This document shows, piece after piece, positions 24,812-35,600 of a DNA stretch of 64,000 nucleotides. The translations under genes and the position numbers were made by a program. The stretch is from Catellatospora bangladeshensis (lineage in GTDB: Bacteria > Actinomycetota > Actinomycetes > Mycobacteriales > Micromonosporaceae). Under the pieces are notes generated by a model, which did no database searches, was not told the origin of the DNA, and saw only the letters and a list, made by a program, of their open reading frames with translations. How positions within the stretch are numbered: position 1 is the first letter of the stretch; each line of letters begins with the position of its first letter. The DNA lies in NCBI RefSeq assembly GCF_016862575.1, contig NZ_BONF01000041.1:1-64000 (forward strand), in the 5' to 3' direction.

Positions 24812-25648
24812 TCAGGACCACACCACACCGATGGTCTCGACGATCCGCGCCGCCTGAGCCCGCCCCGCCCGTGCCGAACCGGCCCGGCGCGACGGGTCCA
24901 GCATGTTGCGCCCGATCGCCGCGCGCGAGTCCCGGTCCGGGCTGACGAGGGTGACCCGCGCCCCGTTCGCGCGTAGCTGCTCGGCGTGCCGGGCGGCGCT
25001 GGTGACGAGCCCGCCGCCGGCCGTCACGGGGGCGATGATGACCACCCGCTCGTGCCCGTCGGCCAGGTCCGCGTTGGTGGCCGAGCGCATGCCGCCGTCG
25101 ATGTACCGGTGCCCGTTGACCGCCGCGGGCGGCCACACCCCCGGCACGGCGCAGCTGGCCGCGACCGCGTCGATCAGCTCCACTCCGCTTTCCCGGTCGA
25201 ACACGGTGAACTCGCCCGTGTGCGCGTCCGAGGCGGTGATCAGCAGCGGCTGCTCCGGCCACTCGGCGACCGGCAGCCGGGAGGCGATGACCGCCTTGCG
25301 CTCCTCCGGGGTCATCGACGCGGCGGCCAGCGCCAGCGCGCCCAGCCGGGCCCGGTACTGCTCAGGGGCGCGGCTGCGCAGCATCGCCCACCCGTACGCC
25401 AGCAGCGTGCGCGTGGTCAGCCTGGCCGCGACCTCGTCGATCGGGTCCTCCAGCTGGGTCTGGTAACGCTCCTCCAGGCTCGGCTCGGAGGCCAGCAGCG
25501 AGCCGACCACCGACCCGGCCGAGGTGCCGATGAGCAGGTCGGCCGTGCTCAGGTCGACGCCGGCCTCGGCCAGCCCGGCGAGAATTCCCAGCTCCCACGC
25601 GATGCCGGTGAACCCTCCACCGCCCAGCACCAGCGCTCTGCCCTTCAC
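24812..25648 (-). CDS. Patatin-like phospholipase
   Basis: A 278-aa lipid acyl hydrolase with the Ser-Asp dyad. The GTG at 25648 follows GGGAGG and gives MKGRALVLGGGGFTG at once, matching family N-termini. Oxyanion GGGGFTG, nucleophile elbow LIGTSAGS and catalytic Asp in YIDGGM are all present. There is no signal peptide, so it acts in the cytosol. It sits alone between the two MoxR/vWA modules, divergent from module 2. Patatins are known effectors in several bacterial defence systems, but they are also common housekeeping enzymes, so an effector role here is speculative. Confidence 0.92.
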   Translation of the reverse strand: MKGRALVLGGGGFTGIAWELGILAGLAEAGVDLSTADLLIGTSAGSVVGSLLASEPSLEERYQTQLEDPIDEVAARLTTRTLLAYGWAMLRSRAPEQYRARLGALALAAASMTPEERKAVIASRLPVAEWPEQPLLITASDAHTGEFTVFDRESGVELIDAVAASCAVPGVWPPAAVNGHRYIDGGMRSATNADLADGHERVVIIAPVTAGGGLVTSAARHAEQLRANGARVTLVSPDRDSRAAIGRNMLDPSRRAGSARAGRAQAARIVETIGVVWS

Positions 25649-25876
25649 CGCAGCCTCCCTGTCGCCCCACACCCGCACGACGCCGCCGGGAACTTCGACG
25701 GTACTCCGCAAGAAGCCTTGTTGAGCTGCTTATACCCGGTGACGGGGCGATCCACACCGGCAACCGGCTTTCCGGACCCGCCGTCCCACCCGGCAGGCGC
25801 GCTGACGAGCCGTTTTCCGAACTGTCGGCGTGGTGGTTTAGCGTCCGGTGTCCTCGACAGGAAAGGGGCCGTCCAC
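25649..25876. promoter_or_regulatory. Divergent spacer between the patatin gene and the DUF4132-led operon
   Basis: These 228 bases must carry promoters for both directions. A TATAAG hexamer on the minus strand (about 25731-25736) is a possible patatin -10. GGTTTAGCG near 25835 is a weak candidate on the plus strand. No convincing operator or folded leader is seen. Confidence 0.35.
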
Positions 25877-26758
25877 ATGGGATGGTTGGAGGCGTCCGGT
25901 GGCTACGCGGTCACCCTGCGCGGCGGTGCGCTGCTCGCGCGCAACGCCAAGGGCAAGGAGCTGCGCACGGTGCCCGCCGCGCTGCGCGACGACCCGGTCG
26001 TCGTCGGCCTGCGGCAGCTCACCGAGTGGCTGGGCCGGCACGAGGCGCAGTGCCGCGCCGACATCGAGCGCTGGATGGTGCGCTCACTGCCGGTGCCGGT
26101 CGCGGTGCTGGCCGACGTGTGGGCCGACGAGACCTGGCGCGAGGCGCTCAGCGACCTGGTGGTCGGCGTGCTCGACGAAGACGGCGCCTTCGACCCGGAC
26201 GAGGTCGGCTTCCTGCGGGACGCGTCCGCCGGGCAGATCGGCGTGGTCAACCTCGACGGCGACACGGTGCGGCTGCCCGCCGAGCGGGTGGTGATCCCGC
26301 ACCCGGTCACCCTCGCCGAGCTGGACGACCTGCGCGAGTTCGCCGCCGACCTGGGCGTGAAGCAGTCCGTGGACCAGCTGTTCCGGCAGATCTTCGTCCG
26401 CCCGGCCGGGCTGGACCCGCAGGCCCGGCGCGTGGGCGACTTCTCCGGCGGCCGCTTCGCCGAGCTGCGCCACGCCACCTCCCGCGCCACCAAGCTGGGC
26501 TACCCGGTGCGCGGCGGCAACGCCGTCTGCCGCGTGTTCGAGGGCGGCGTCACCGTCGAGGCCCGCTTCTGGATCGGGTCCGACGACCCCTACTACGAGA
26601 CCGAGACCGGGGACCTGGTCTTCACCGACCGCAAGGGCACCGCGCTGGAGCTGGGCGGGATCGGGCCGGTGGCCTGGTCCGAGGGCAACCGGATGGCCGC
26701 CGCGCTGTACGCCGGCCGCGTCGTGAAGCAGGAAGAGGACGAGGAGGAGCAGCCGTGA
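25877..26758 (+). CDS. DUF4132-domain protein (MolR/YehI C-terminal-like)
   Basis: A 293-aa cytosolic protein. The second half reads as DUF4132: VTLAELDDLREFAADLGVKQ, then VDQLFRQIFV, FSGGRFAELRHATSRATKLG and PVAWSEGNRMAAAL. In E. coli MolR/YehI this domain is part of a 1200-residue protein; here it stands alone and is followed by a separate giant protein. The ATG at 25877 follows GGAAAGGGG. It begins the plus-strand operon and its stop overlaps the next start by 4 nt (GTGA). The biochemical role of DUF4132 is unknown; it travels with MoxR, DUF5682, vWA and SWIM genes. Confidence 0.85.
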   Translation: MGWLEASGGYAVTLRGGALLARNAKGKELRTVPAALRDDPVVVGLRQLTEWLGRHEAQCRADIERWMVRSLPVPVAVLADVWADETWREALSDLVVGVLDEDGAFDPDEVGFLRDASAGQIGVVNLDGDTVRLPAERVVIPHPVTLAELDDLREFAADLGVKQSVDQLFRQIFVRPAGLDPQARRVGDFSGGRFAELRHATSRATKLGYPVRGGNAVCRVFEGGVTVEARFWIGSDDPYYETETGDLVFTDRKGTALELGGIGPVAWSEGNRMAAALYAGRVVKQEEDEEEQP

Positions 26759-29700
26759 GCGTCGCCGAGAACATGGTCCTGCTGGAGGCCGGGGCGGTGC
26801 TGCCGGTGGGTGCGCCGGTGGCCAAGGACGACACCGTCGACGCGCTCACCACGCGGGCGTACTCCCACCCGGTGCTGGAAGGCCGCACCGTGGTCCGCCT
26901 GGTGCCCGCCGCCGTGGGCGCCGCCGAGGACCTGAGCATGGAGTTCCTCGGGTTCGCGCAGCCCGCGCCGGTCAACGAGGTGGGCCTGGTGCGCCAGCAG
27001 GCGCTCGGCTTCCCGGCCTGGGCGCTGGTGCACGACCCGGCCAACGGCCACCACGCGCTGGCGCTGGTCAAGGAGATCGAGAAGTTCGCCCGCACCGCCA
27101 AGTCGCGCATCGGCCCGGCCAAGGAGGGCTTCGACGCCCTCGGCGAGCGGCTGGCCCGCGCCGTGCCGCACTTCCTGCCGACCTTCTACGAGGAGGCGGG
27201 CCGGGCGTTCCTGGCCGCCGACAGCACCAGCTACGCCGCGACCATGTTCGGCAAGGCGCGCGAGGCCGAGCGGGTGTTCGCGCTGCGCATCGACGAGGAG
27301 CGCCAGCACACGGTGTTTCTGGAGTTCGCGCTGGCCGGTGCGCTCACCGCGAAGGCGCTGACGCAGCACGCCCGCGAGCTGGCCGCCCGCAGCACCCCCG
27401 CCGAGGCGTACGAGCGCTTCCTGCGCCTGTGCGTGGAGCGCACCCTGGGCGGGCTGCCGCCGTACGCGGCGATGCACACCGACCTGCGCCGCCTGGCCAA
27501 GGCCGCCAAGCTCGACCAGGCCGAGGCCGACCGGGACGTGCTCGCCCAGCTGCTGCCCGCACCCGCGCTGATCCGCGCCTCCGAGTCGTTCTGGAACGCC
27601 TACAGCGTGGCGCTGGCGCAGCTCGCCGCCGCCGACCCGGCGCTGCGCGGCCGCCTGCTGGGCATGTTCCCGCAGAACTGCACCGACGACACCTGGCTGG
27701 GCGTGCTGGAGCAGGCCGGGGCGACCGCCTCGCTGACCGAGCCCGCCGGTGCCGTCCCGGCCGAGGCGCTGCCCAGCGACGGCCCCGCGGGCTGGCTGGC
27801 CCGCTTCGACGAGCACCGCCAGCGCCGCTACTGGCGCGACCGCAAGCGCAGCGCCAAGCTGCTGGCCCTGGTGGAGCGGATGGCCCCGCGGCTCAAGGCC
27901 GACGGGACGCCGGTCGCGGTGGTGCGCCGCAGCTCCGGCACCGACCTGGACCTGCTCGACGCCTGCCTGGCGCTGGGCGTGCCGGTGGCCGATCCGGAGA
28001 ACACCGAGCGCTTCGGCGTCAACAACTGGCTGAACGACGAGCACGAGGGCCGCCGCGAGCTGGTCGCCGTGGCCGCCGACACCCGGTTCCTGAAGGCGCT
28101 GGCCAACGGGGTGGAGAACCACCTCGACTCCGGCTACCGCATGGTCGAGCGGGTGCGCGAGGTGACCGCCGTGCCGGGCCTGCGCACCGCCATGCACCAC
28201 TGGCTGGAGCGGCTCGCCGCCGACCGCGACGGTCACGGCCTGCCCGCCCTCGGCGGGCACTTCGACAAGATCGCACAGGCCGCCTGCCCGGAGGGCGCCG
28301 CGGTCAACGAGGCCGCCATGGCCCGGCTGCTCGGCCACGACGTGGCGGGCACGCTGGCGCACACGCTGCGCACCGGCGTGCTGGACGAGTTCGGCTGGCC
28401 CGCGCTGGAGGAGGCCGTCGCGCGGCTGACCGGCGACGGCGACATCTCGGTCACCGATCAGTGGCCGCACCTGATCCTCAACCAGGGCGACCTGGTGCTC
28501 GTCGTCGGCGAGCAGGGCGTCGAGCTGGAGCACATCGTGCGCATCCCGGCCGACCAGCGCCGCTGGATGTACCGCACGGTGTTCCGCTACGTCGACCGGC
28601 AGCTGCTGGTGTGCTGGGACATCGGCCGCGAGCGGTCCGGCTACTGGAGCGGGGCGCCCGACGACGTGTTCACCGTCCCGGACGAGGCGTTCCAGATGTA
28701 CCACACCTTCTCGCTGCCGATCACCGGCGGCGGGCGCACCGCCGGGGCCCGGCCGCTGCACGTCGGCGATCGGAGCGAGCGCCGCGGCGGACGGGTCTTC
28801 ACCGACGGCTCCGCCTACTGGGTGCTGGTCAACGAGGACGGCAAGGTGGTGTGCCGCGAGTTCGACCCGGCCACCGGCGAGCACGGCCGGGCCAGCCTGC
28901 CGTCGTTCTTCGAGGACGGCACGCCCGACGGGCAGCACCTCGCGCACCACTCCTGCTGGCTGTCCGTGCGTGACAACGGCGAGCAGCTCGGCTGGCGGGT
29001 GCGCCGCGACGGCACCGGCACGCAGTACGGCCAGGCGCTGGACGGCACCACGTACACCATGCCGGGCAGCGCGACCCGGCGCGGCGAGCTGTCCGGGGCG
29101 ATCTGCTTCCCGGGCGCCGAGCGCACCAGCGGCGTCACCCAGTCCCGCAACTGGCGCAACACCGGCCTGTCCCTGTACGACGCCGACGGCCGGCTCACCG
29201 GCGACTACAGCCTGCCCAACGCGGGCGAGTACGCACGCGGCACCGACCTGGTGCCCACCCCCGCGTTCTGGCACCTGCTGCGCCCGCGTGACGAGGCCGG
29301 CTCGGCGGCGCTGCGCACGCTCACCGACGAGCAGGCGGCGGCGCTGCTGGCCGAGGCGGTCCGCCTGACCGGACAGGCGGCGGAGTCCGACGACGACGAC
29401 GCCGACAAGGCGCTGACGGCGGCACTGGAGACGCTGGTCGCCCGGGAGCTGCCCGCGATCACCGACCTGGCGCTGCGCGCGGGCGTCGCGGGGATCGTGC
29501 GGGTCGCCGCCACCCTCGCGACCCGGCTCGCCGGGCTGGCCGACAGCTGCGCCGGGAACGCGGCAGTGGCCGCGCCGACGCCCACCGGGCCGTCGTACGC
29601 GGGCGAGGACCGCCGCCTGGCCGCCGCCCTGTCCGGGCTGATGCCGTACTGCTACGCGCGTGGCGACAGCGCCACCCGCATGCTCACCGCGGTGGGCGCC

Positions 29701-31506
29701 GCGCTGACCGGCGCGGACCAGCCCACCGGGCAGCTGGACCTGTCGGCCGACGACGACTGGTTCGACGCGCTGGGCGTGCTGCCCGCCGCGATGTACCGGG
29801 CCGCCGCCCCGTTCACCGACGCCGAGCACCGGGAGACGCTGGCCGAGCTGCTGTCGGTCATCGCCGGCAGCGGCCTGCTCGCCCCCGGCGGGCGGCTGCG
29901 CTGGATCGAGCTGAAGTCCGACCAGCCCGTCACCGACGGCATGCGCGCCACCGTGCGCCAGGTCGGCAACCGCCGCCTGCTCGTGCTGTCGGTCGACACC
30001 GACGACAAGGAGCTGACCGCGCTCGACTACGCCCCCGACGGCGTGTTCGGCGCGGTGCCGGGTCACGCCATCACCCGCGAGCGGGCGTACCACTTCAGCG
30101 GGATCACCCCGGACGCGATCGCCGCGTTCACCAAGCTGCTGACCGAGCGCGGGCCGGTGGCGTGGCGCCCGGAGCGGGTCGCCGACCTGTCCGCGCGGGC
30201 CGGGGTGAGTCTGGCCGAGGCGGCGATGCTGCTGGCGGGCCTGCCCTCGGCGAACTGGAGCCGGGCGGAGTCCGAGCCGCTGCGCGAGCAGATCGGCGTA
30301 CCCGACGGCGACATCGCCGCCGCCGCGGCCCGCCGCGTCGGCGCGGGCGGCCGCGCGGGCACCGCCAGGCAGCTGTCCCGGCTGATGCCCGCCGACCCGG
30401 CCGCGCTGTGGGAGACCGGCCCGGACCTCGAGCGCTTCGCCGAGGCGTGGATCGAGCGCCACGGACGGCGCAAGCCGGTGCGCGACGAGCTGATCGTCGC
30501 CATCGCGCAGGCCGACGTGGACGGCTCGATGAACGCCTCCGAGCTGATCCACGGCATCGCCAACCCGGACAGCTGCAAGTGGCTGGCCGGGACCGCCGAC
30601 GGCATCGACGACGAGGACGTCCTGGTCGCGCTCGCCAAGTGCGTGCCCTGGCTGGCGTACCACCTGCCCGCCGACGACCCGATCCGGTCGGTGCTGCCCC
30701 GGGCGGCCGAGCTGGCCCGCACCAAGCTGGCCGACCCGAAGCTGAGCCTGCCCGTCGGCTGGGTCACCGAGAAGAAGACCGAGCCGCTGCTCAACGCCAC
30801 CGGCCGGGCCACGGTGACCGAGGCTGACGGCGGTTTCGCCGCGGGCGCGCTGCACCTGCCGCCCGACACCGGCTACCGCGCCGTGCACCTGCGCACCGCG
30901 CTGCTGGACGGTGCGGACGACCCGGCGCTGCACCTGGTGCAGGCCCGGCTGGACAGCCACGACGAGGGCACCCTCGCCGCGCTGCGGGCCGTGCTCGGCG
31001 GGCAGCTCGCCCGGCTGGCCGGCTACCCCGTGCCCCTGGGCGTCGACGGCTACGCCCAGGACCCCAGCCGGTCCGCGCCGGAGCTGGTGGCGCAGGTGGC
31101 CGCCAAGCACGGGCTGACCGACGACGCGGCCGTGCTCTACCTGCAGCTGCTCGCGCTGCCGGACCCGACCGATCGCAACGTGGCGATGTGGACCGGCTGG
31201 AAGCCCGCTCGGCTCAAGGCCGCCCGTGCCGCGCTGACCGCCACCGACCTGGTGGTGGAGGCCAAGCGGCCGCGCGCCGGGCGCAGCCTGTTCCTGCCCG
31301 GCGGCTGGCACGCGCTGAAGGCCCCGCACCTGCCGCTGGAGCGCTGGAAGCTGCCGCTGCTGATCGGTGGTGAGCAGGGCGTGTCCGGTCTGGGCATCGT
31401 GCTGCCGGTCGCCCCCGCGCCGCAGCTGTTCACCCTCGCCTGGGAGAGGATCACCCAGGGCGACGGACCCCGATTCGACGAGCTCGTCACTGGAAGGCCG
31501 CGATGA
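26755..31506 (+). CDS. Giant uncharacterised protein of the MoxR/DUF5682/vWA operon
   Basis: 1583 aa, no signal peptide or membrane span. The N-terminal about 550 residues are mainly helical (LVKEIEKFARTAKSRIGPAK; AATMFGKAREAERVFALRID, a TPR-like element). The middle about 550-850 is beta-rich with repeated motifs such as GSAYWVLVNEDGKVVCREFD and HHSCWLSVRDNGEQLGWRV, a propeller or jelly-roll-like region. The remainder alternates helices (ALTAALETLVARELPAITDL) and mixed segments. No nuclease, protease or NTPase motif is evident. It is clamped by 4-nt overlaps to DUF4132 (start) and MoxR (end), so it is made in step with both. It is probably the scaffold or target-recognising component, by inference. 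Confidence 0.85.
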   Translation: MSVAENMVLLEAGAVLPVGAPVAKDDTVDALTTRAYSHPVLEGRTVVRLVPAAVGAAEDLSMEFLGFAQPAPVNEVGLVRQQALGFPAWALVHDPANGHHALALVKEIEKFARTAKSRIGPAKEGFDALGERLARAVPHFLPTFYEEAGRAFLAADSTSYAATMFGKAREAERVFALRIDEERQHTVFLEFALAGALTAKALTQHARELAARSTPAEAYERFLRLCVERTLGGLPPYAAMHTDLRRLAKAAKLDQAEADRDVLAQLLPAPALIRASESFWNAYSVALAQLAAADPALRGRLLGMFPQNCTDDTWLGVLEQAGATASLTEPAGAVPAEALPSDGPAGWLARFDEHRQRRYWRDRKRSAKLLALVERMAPRLKADGTPVAVVRRSSGTDLDLLDACLALGVPVADPENTERFGVNNWLNDEHEGRRELVAVAADTRFLKALANGVENHLDSGYRMVERVREVTAVPGLRTAMHHWLERLAADRDGHGLPALGGHFDKIAQAACPEGAAVNEAAMARLLGHDVAGTLAHTLRTGVLDEFGWPALEEAVARLTGDGDISVTDQWPHLILNQGDLVLVVGEQGVELEHIVRIPADQRRWMYRTVFRYVDRQLLVCWDIGRERSGYWSGAPDDVFTVPDEAFQMYHTFSLPITGGGRTAGARPLHVGDRSERRGGRVFTDGSAYWVLVNEDGKVVCREFDPATGEHGRASLPSFFEDGTPDGQHLAHHSCWLSVRDNGEQLGWRVRRDGTGTQYGQALDGTTYTMPGSATRRGELSGAICFPGAERTSGVTQSRNWRNTGLSLYDADGRLTGDYSLPNAGEYARGTDLVPTPAFWHLLRPRDEAGSAALRTLTDEQAAALLAEAVRLTGQAAESDDDDADKALTAALETLVARELPAITDLALRAGVAGIVRVAATLATRLAGLADSCAGNAAVAAPTPTGPSYAGEDRRLAAALSGLMPYCYARGDSATRMLTAVGAALTGADQPTGQLDLSADDDWFDALGVLPAAMYRAAAPFTDAEHRETLAELLSVIAGSGLLAPGGRLRWIELKSDQPVTDGMRATVRQVGNRRLLVLSVDTDDKELTALDYAPDGVFGAVPGHAITRERAYHFSGITPDAIAAFTKLLTERGPVAWRPERVADLSARAGVSLAEAAMLLAGLPSANWSRAESEPLREQIGVPDGDIAAAAARRVGAGGRAGTARQLSRLMPADPAALWETGPDLERFAEAWIERHGRRKPVRDELIVAIAQADVDGSMNASELIHGIANPDSCKWLAGTADGIDDEDVLVALAKCVPWLAYHLPADDPIRSVLPRAAELARTKLADPKLSLPVGWVTEKKTEPLLNATGRATVTEADGGFAAGALHLPPDTGYRAVHLRTALLDGADDPALHLVQARLDSHDEGTLAALRAVLGGQLARLAGYPVPLGVDGYAQDPSRSAPELVAQVAAKHGLTDDAAVLYLQLLALPDPTDRNVAMWTGWKPARLKAARAALTATDLVVEAKRPRAGRSLFLPGGWHALKAPHLPLERWKLPLLIGGEQGVSGLGIVLPVAPAPQLFTLAWERITQGDGPRFDELVTGRPR

Positions 31507-32660
31507 CCACCACCCCCCACGCCCGGCAGGTAGACCCCGCCGAGCACGCGCACGCCACCGAGCTGGCGTTCCTGGCCGCGTACGACGGCGGGCCGCGCCC
31601 GCCCGGCTGGCGGCTCACCCCGCGCGCCGTGGTCACCTTCATCACCGGCAGCGACGGCCGGGAGCTGGAGCTGGCCAAGGAGGACCGGCGCGAGGGCCTG
31701 CCGCACAAGCTCACCGTCCCGGCGAAGTTCGTCGGGGAGCGGGCGCTGGTCGAGCGCTGCGTGGTGACCCTGGCCGGCGAGCGCGGCCTGCTGCTGGTCG
31801 GCGAGCCCGGCACGGCCAAGTCGATGCTGTCCGAGCTGCTGTCGGCGGCGGTCTGCGGGACCAGCGAGCTGGTCGTGCAGGGCACCGCCGGCACCACCGA
31901 GGACCAGCTGCGCTACGGCTGGAACTACGCGCTGCTGCTGGCGCACGGCCCGAGCAGCCAGGCGCTGGTGCCGTCGCCGATCCTGTCCGCGATGCGCTCC
32001 GGCTCCGTCGCCCGGGTCGAGGAGATCACCCGCTGCCTGCCCGAGGTGCAGGACGCGCTGGTGTCGCTGCTGTCCGACCGCCGCGTCGCGGTGCCGGAGC
32101 TGGCCGGCACCGACGGCGCGACCGTGCACGCCGCGCCCGGCTTCACTCTCATCGCCACGGCCAACCTGCGCGACCGGGGCGTCTCGGAGATGTCCGCGGC
32201 GCTCAAGCGCCGCTTCAACTTCGAGACCGTCGGCCCGATCCCGGACCTGGCGCAGGAGACCGCGCTGGTGGGGCGGCAGGCCAAGGCCGCGCTGGAGCGG
32301 GTGCAGGCGCCGTTCGGAGTGGACGACGCTGTGCTGGAGGCGCTGGTCACGGCCTTCCGTGACCTGCGCGAGGGCCGCTCGGTGGAGGGCTGGGACGTGG
32401 AGCGCCCGTCCACCGTGATGAGCACCGCCGAGGCGGTCGCCGTGGCCACCTCGCTGGGGCTGGCCCAGGCGTACTTCCCCGGCGACCGCGACGTCCTGTC
32501 GCTGCTGCCCGGCCACCTGCTCGGCGTGGTGCGCAAGGACGACCCGTCCGACGGCGCGAAGCTGCTCGGCTACTGGGACGGCGCGGTCCGCCGCCGGGCC
32601 GAGGACGGCGCGCGGCTGTGGCGGCGGCTCTGGGAACTGCGCGATGTCCTCGCCGGCTGA
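31503..32660 (+). CDS. MoxR-family AAA+ ATPase (module 2, YehL-like)
   Basis: A 385-aa ATPase. Walker A GEPGTAKS is near residues 101-108. The following FVGERALVERCVVTLAGERG-type region, LRYGWNYALLLAHG and VARVEEITRCLPEVQDALVS (Walker B region) match the YehL-type MoxR branch, as does the sensor stretch TLIATANLRDRGVSEM. The start ATG overlaps the giant gene by 4 nt; its end overlaps the DUF5682 gene by 17 nt. In E. coli the equivalent yehL lies next to yehM (DUF5682) and yehP (vWA), the same order as here. It probably powers assembly or switching of the complex. Confidence 0.93.
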   Translation: MTTTPHARQVDPAEHAHATELAFLAAYDGGPRPPGWRLTPRAVVTFITGSDGRELELAKEDRREGLPHKLTVPAKFVGERALVERCVVTLAGERGLLLVGEPGTAKSMLSELLSAAVCGTSELVVQGTAGTTEDQLRYGWNYALLLAHGPSSQALVPSPILSAMRSGSVARVEEITRCLPEVQDALVSLLSDRRVAVPELAGTDGATVHAAPGFTLIATANLRDRGVSEMSAALKRRFNFETVGPIPDLAQETALVGRQAKAALERVQAPFGVDDAVLEALVTAFRDLREGRSVEGWDVERPSTVMSTAEAVAVATSLGLAQAYFPGDRDVLSLLPGHLLGVVRKDDPSDGAKLLGYWDGAVRRRAEDGARLWRRLWELRDVLAG

Positions 32661-35600
32661 GCCGGACAAGGCCGGGACGGCGGCGCACGCCGTCCCGGCC
32701 GGACCGGGCACACCCGACGGGGTGGCGGCGCAGGCTGTTCCGGCCGGGCCGGGCGCGACGGCCGGTGCGGCGCTCGACGCGGACCCGGCGGTCGCCGTCG
32801 CCGAGCTGGCCGGGCAGCGTGAGCCGTTTTTGATAGGCGTGCGGCACCATTCGCCCGCGCTGTCGGTGGTGCTGCCGCAGGTGCTCGACGCGGCCGCGCC
32901 CGAGGTGCTGCTGCTGGAGCTGCCGCCGGAGCTGGGCGAGTGGCTGCCGTGGCTGGCCGACGCGGGCACCACGGCCCCGGTCGCGCTGGCCGGTGCCGTG
33001 GGCGACCGCGGGCCCGCGTTCTACCCGTTCGCGGACTTCTCGCCGGAGCTGGTCGCGGTGCGCTGGGCCGCCCGCAACGGCGTGCCCGTCGTGCCGTGCG
33101 ACCTGCCGCTGGCCGACCGGGGCTGGCACGAGCCGGAGACCCCGGCCGCCGCCGGTCCGGCCGGGCAGCGGCTGTCGCTGGCCGGGGCGCTCAAGGGCGC
33201 CGCCACCGGCCGCGCAGACGAGGACATGTGGGACCGCATGGTCGAGGCGCGCGCCCCGGGCGCGGACCCCGAGGCGGTACGCCGGGCCGCGCTGCTCGTC
33301 GGCTGGGCCATGCGCCGCGACGCGGAGACCGGCGAGGGCGTGTCGGGGCTGGACCTGCGGCGCGAGGCGTACATGCGGGGCTGCCTGGCCGCGCACGCCG
33401 GACAGCGGGTCGCGATGCTGGTCGGCGCGTTCCACGCCCCGGCCCTGCGCGTCGCGGGACCGGCCAACCCTGTGCCCAAGGCGCCACCGAAGGTGGTCAC
33501 CTCGCTGGTGCCGTACACCTTCGGCCTGCTCGACGCCCGCTCCGGCTACCCGGCCGGCATCCGCGACCCGCAGTGGCAGCAGTCCGTGCTGGACGCCGCG
33601 GGCGACCCGGCCGCCGTCGAGGCCGCCGCGCTGGCCGCCGTCGTGGCGGTGTGCGCGCGGGTGCGCGCCGCCGGGCACCCGGCCGGGCCCGCCGAGGCCC
33701 GCGAGGCCGTACGCCTGGCCACCGACCTGGCCCGGCTGCGCTGCCTGCCCGCGCCCGGCCGCGGCGAGCTGGTCGAGGCGCTGCAGAGCGTGCTCGCGCA
33801 CGGCGAGGTGCTCGGCCGCGGCCGGGTCGTCGCCGCCGCGATGGAGCAGGTGCTGGTCGGCGACGCCCGGGGGCGGCTCGCGCCCGGCACGCCGCGCTCC
33901 GGGCTCGGCCCGGCCGTGCGCGAGCTGCTCGCCGCGCTGCGCCTGCCCGGCCCCGGCGACGCGGCCAAGGACATGCGGCTCGACCCGCTGCGCTCCGACC
34001 TGGACCGCCGCCGCGAGATCACGCTGCAGCGGCTGGCCGCCTGCGGCATCGGGTACGCCGAACCGGTCGCCGGGGACGGGGGAGCGGGCGGCGTCGACGC
34101 GATCACCACGCGCTGGCGGCTGCAGTGGACCCCGCACACCGAGGCCGGCGTCGAGGTGGCCGGGCTGCGCGGGGTGACCCTGGAGCAGGCCGCCGAGGGC
34201 GCGCTGCGGGAACGCCGCCGCCGCGAGGCCGTCGCGGGCGGCCCCACCGCCGCCCAGGTCGTCGAGGGGCTGCACGAGGCCGCCGCCTGCGGCCTTACCG
34301 CGCTGGCCGGGCAGCGGCTGGACGAGGTCGGCGCGGTGCTGCCCGCGCAGGGCTCGCTCACCGAGGCCATGGCGGCGCTGGCCGTGCTCGACCGGCTGCG
34401 GCTGGGCCACGTGCCCGGCCTGCCCGACCCCGACCCGGCCGCCGTCACCAGGGTCGCCGCGACGGTCGAGGACGCGGCCGTACGCCAGGTCGACGGCCTG
34501 GCCGGCTCCGAGGACCCGCAGGACGCGCGCTCGCTGGCCGCGCTTGCCCAGCGCGCCGACCTGGCCGGGGCGGCGCTGCGGCTGACCGATTCGCTGGCCC
34601 GGCTCGCGGCCGGGGGCACCCCGCTGATGGCGGCGGCCGCCGGTGCGGTGCGGGTCCTGCTCGGCCACACCACGGCCGAGGAGCTGGGCGTACGCGTCGC
34701 GTCGTGGGTGGACACCGCCACCACCGACCAGGCGCGCCGCGACCTGCAGGGCCACCTCGGCGGGCTGCTCGCCGTCGCCGAGCCGCTGCTGCAGGGCGCC
34801 GAGGGTGTGCTGACCGGCCTGCTGGACCGGATCGAGGCGCTGCCCGACGAGGCGTTCCTGACCCGGCTGCCCGCCCTGCGCGGCGGTTTCCACACGGCCA
34901 GCCCCGCAGCCCGCGACCGGCTGCTCACCGTCATCGACGAGCGGCTCGGCGGCGTGTCCATGGACCTCGGCGACATCGCCGACCCGGACGCGCTGCTGGC
35001 CCGCCTGCTCGCCGACCGCGCAGGCCGGGCCGCCCTCATCGACCTCAACCTCCTCCCCACCGCCCCCACCGCCCCCGCCCCGCCCGTCGGCGATCTTGCG
35101 CGAACTGTGGGGACGACACGCACCAATGGGACAGAAGGGCAACAGTTCACGCAAGATCGACGGGATCTTGAGCCGGTGCGGGGGGTCGCGGGGCCGCCGG
35201 GTGAGTTGGCGGCGGCGGATCGGTGGCGGCTGATCCTGGGGCGCGACCAGCAGGGACTCGGGCAGCGGGCGCGGCGGTACGCGACCGCGCTGGACGAGCT
35301 CTACGGCCGGGGGCGTGGCGAGGGTGCCCGCGCCGACACCGGGCGCGCCGGACCGGGCGGGGGGCGCGAGCCGTCGTTCCCCGGCGTACGCGAGTGGGCG
35401 GAGGAGCTGTCCGCCCTGTTCGGGCCCGGTGTGCGGGAGGAGGTGCTGGCCGCGGCCGTCGAGTCGGGGCGGCTGGACGCCGCGCTGGAGCTGGACCCGG
35501 ACGCGGTGCGCCCGTCCATGGACCTGCTGCGTGACGTGCTGTCGCTGGCCGGAGGGCTGCCGGAGGCGACCGTCGCCCGGCTGCGCCCGCTCGTGGCGAG

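Noticed and set aside
26593-31329. Very long open frame on the minus strand opposite the 1583-aa gene
   Set aside because: Composition is Gly/Ala/Arg/Val/His-rich without any domain, no ribosome site, and it mirrors the codons of the real gene; such shadows are expected at this GC content.
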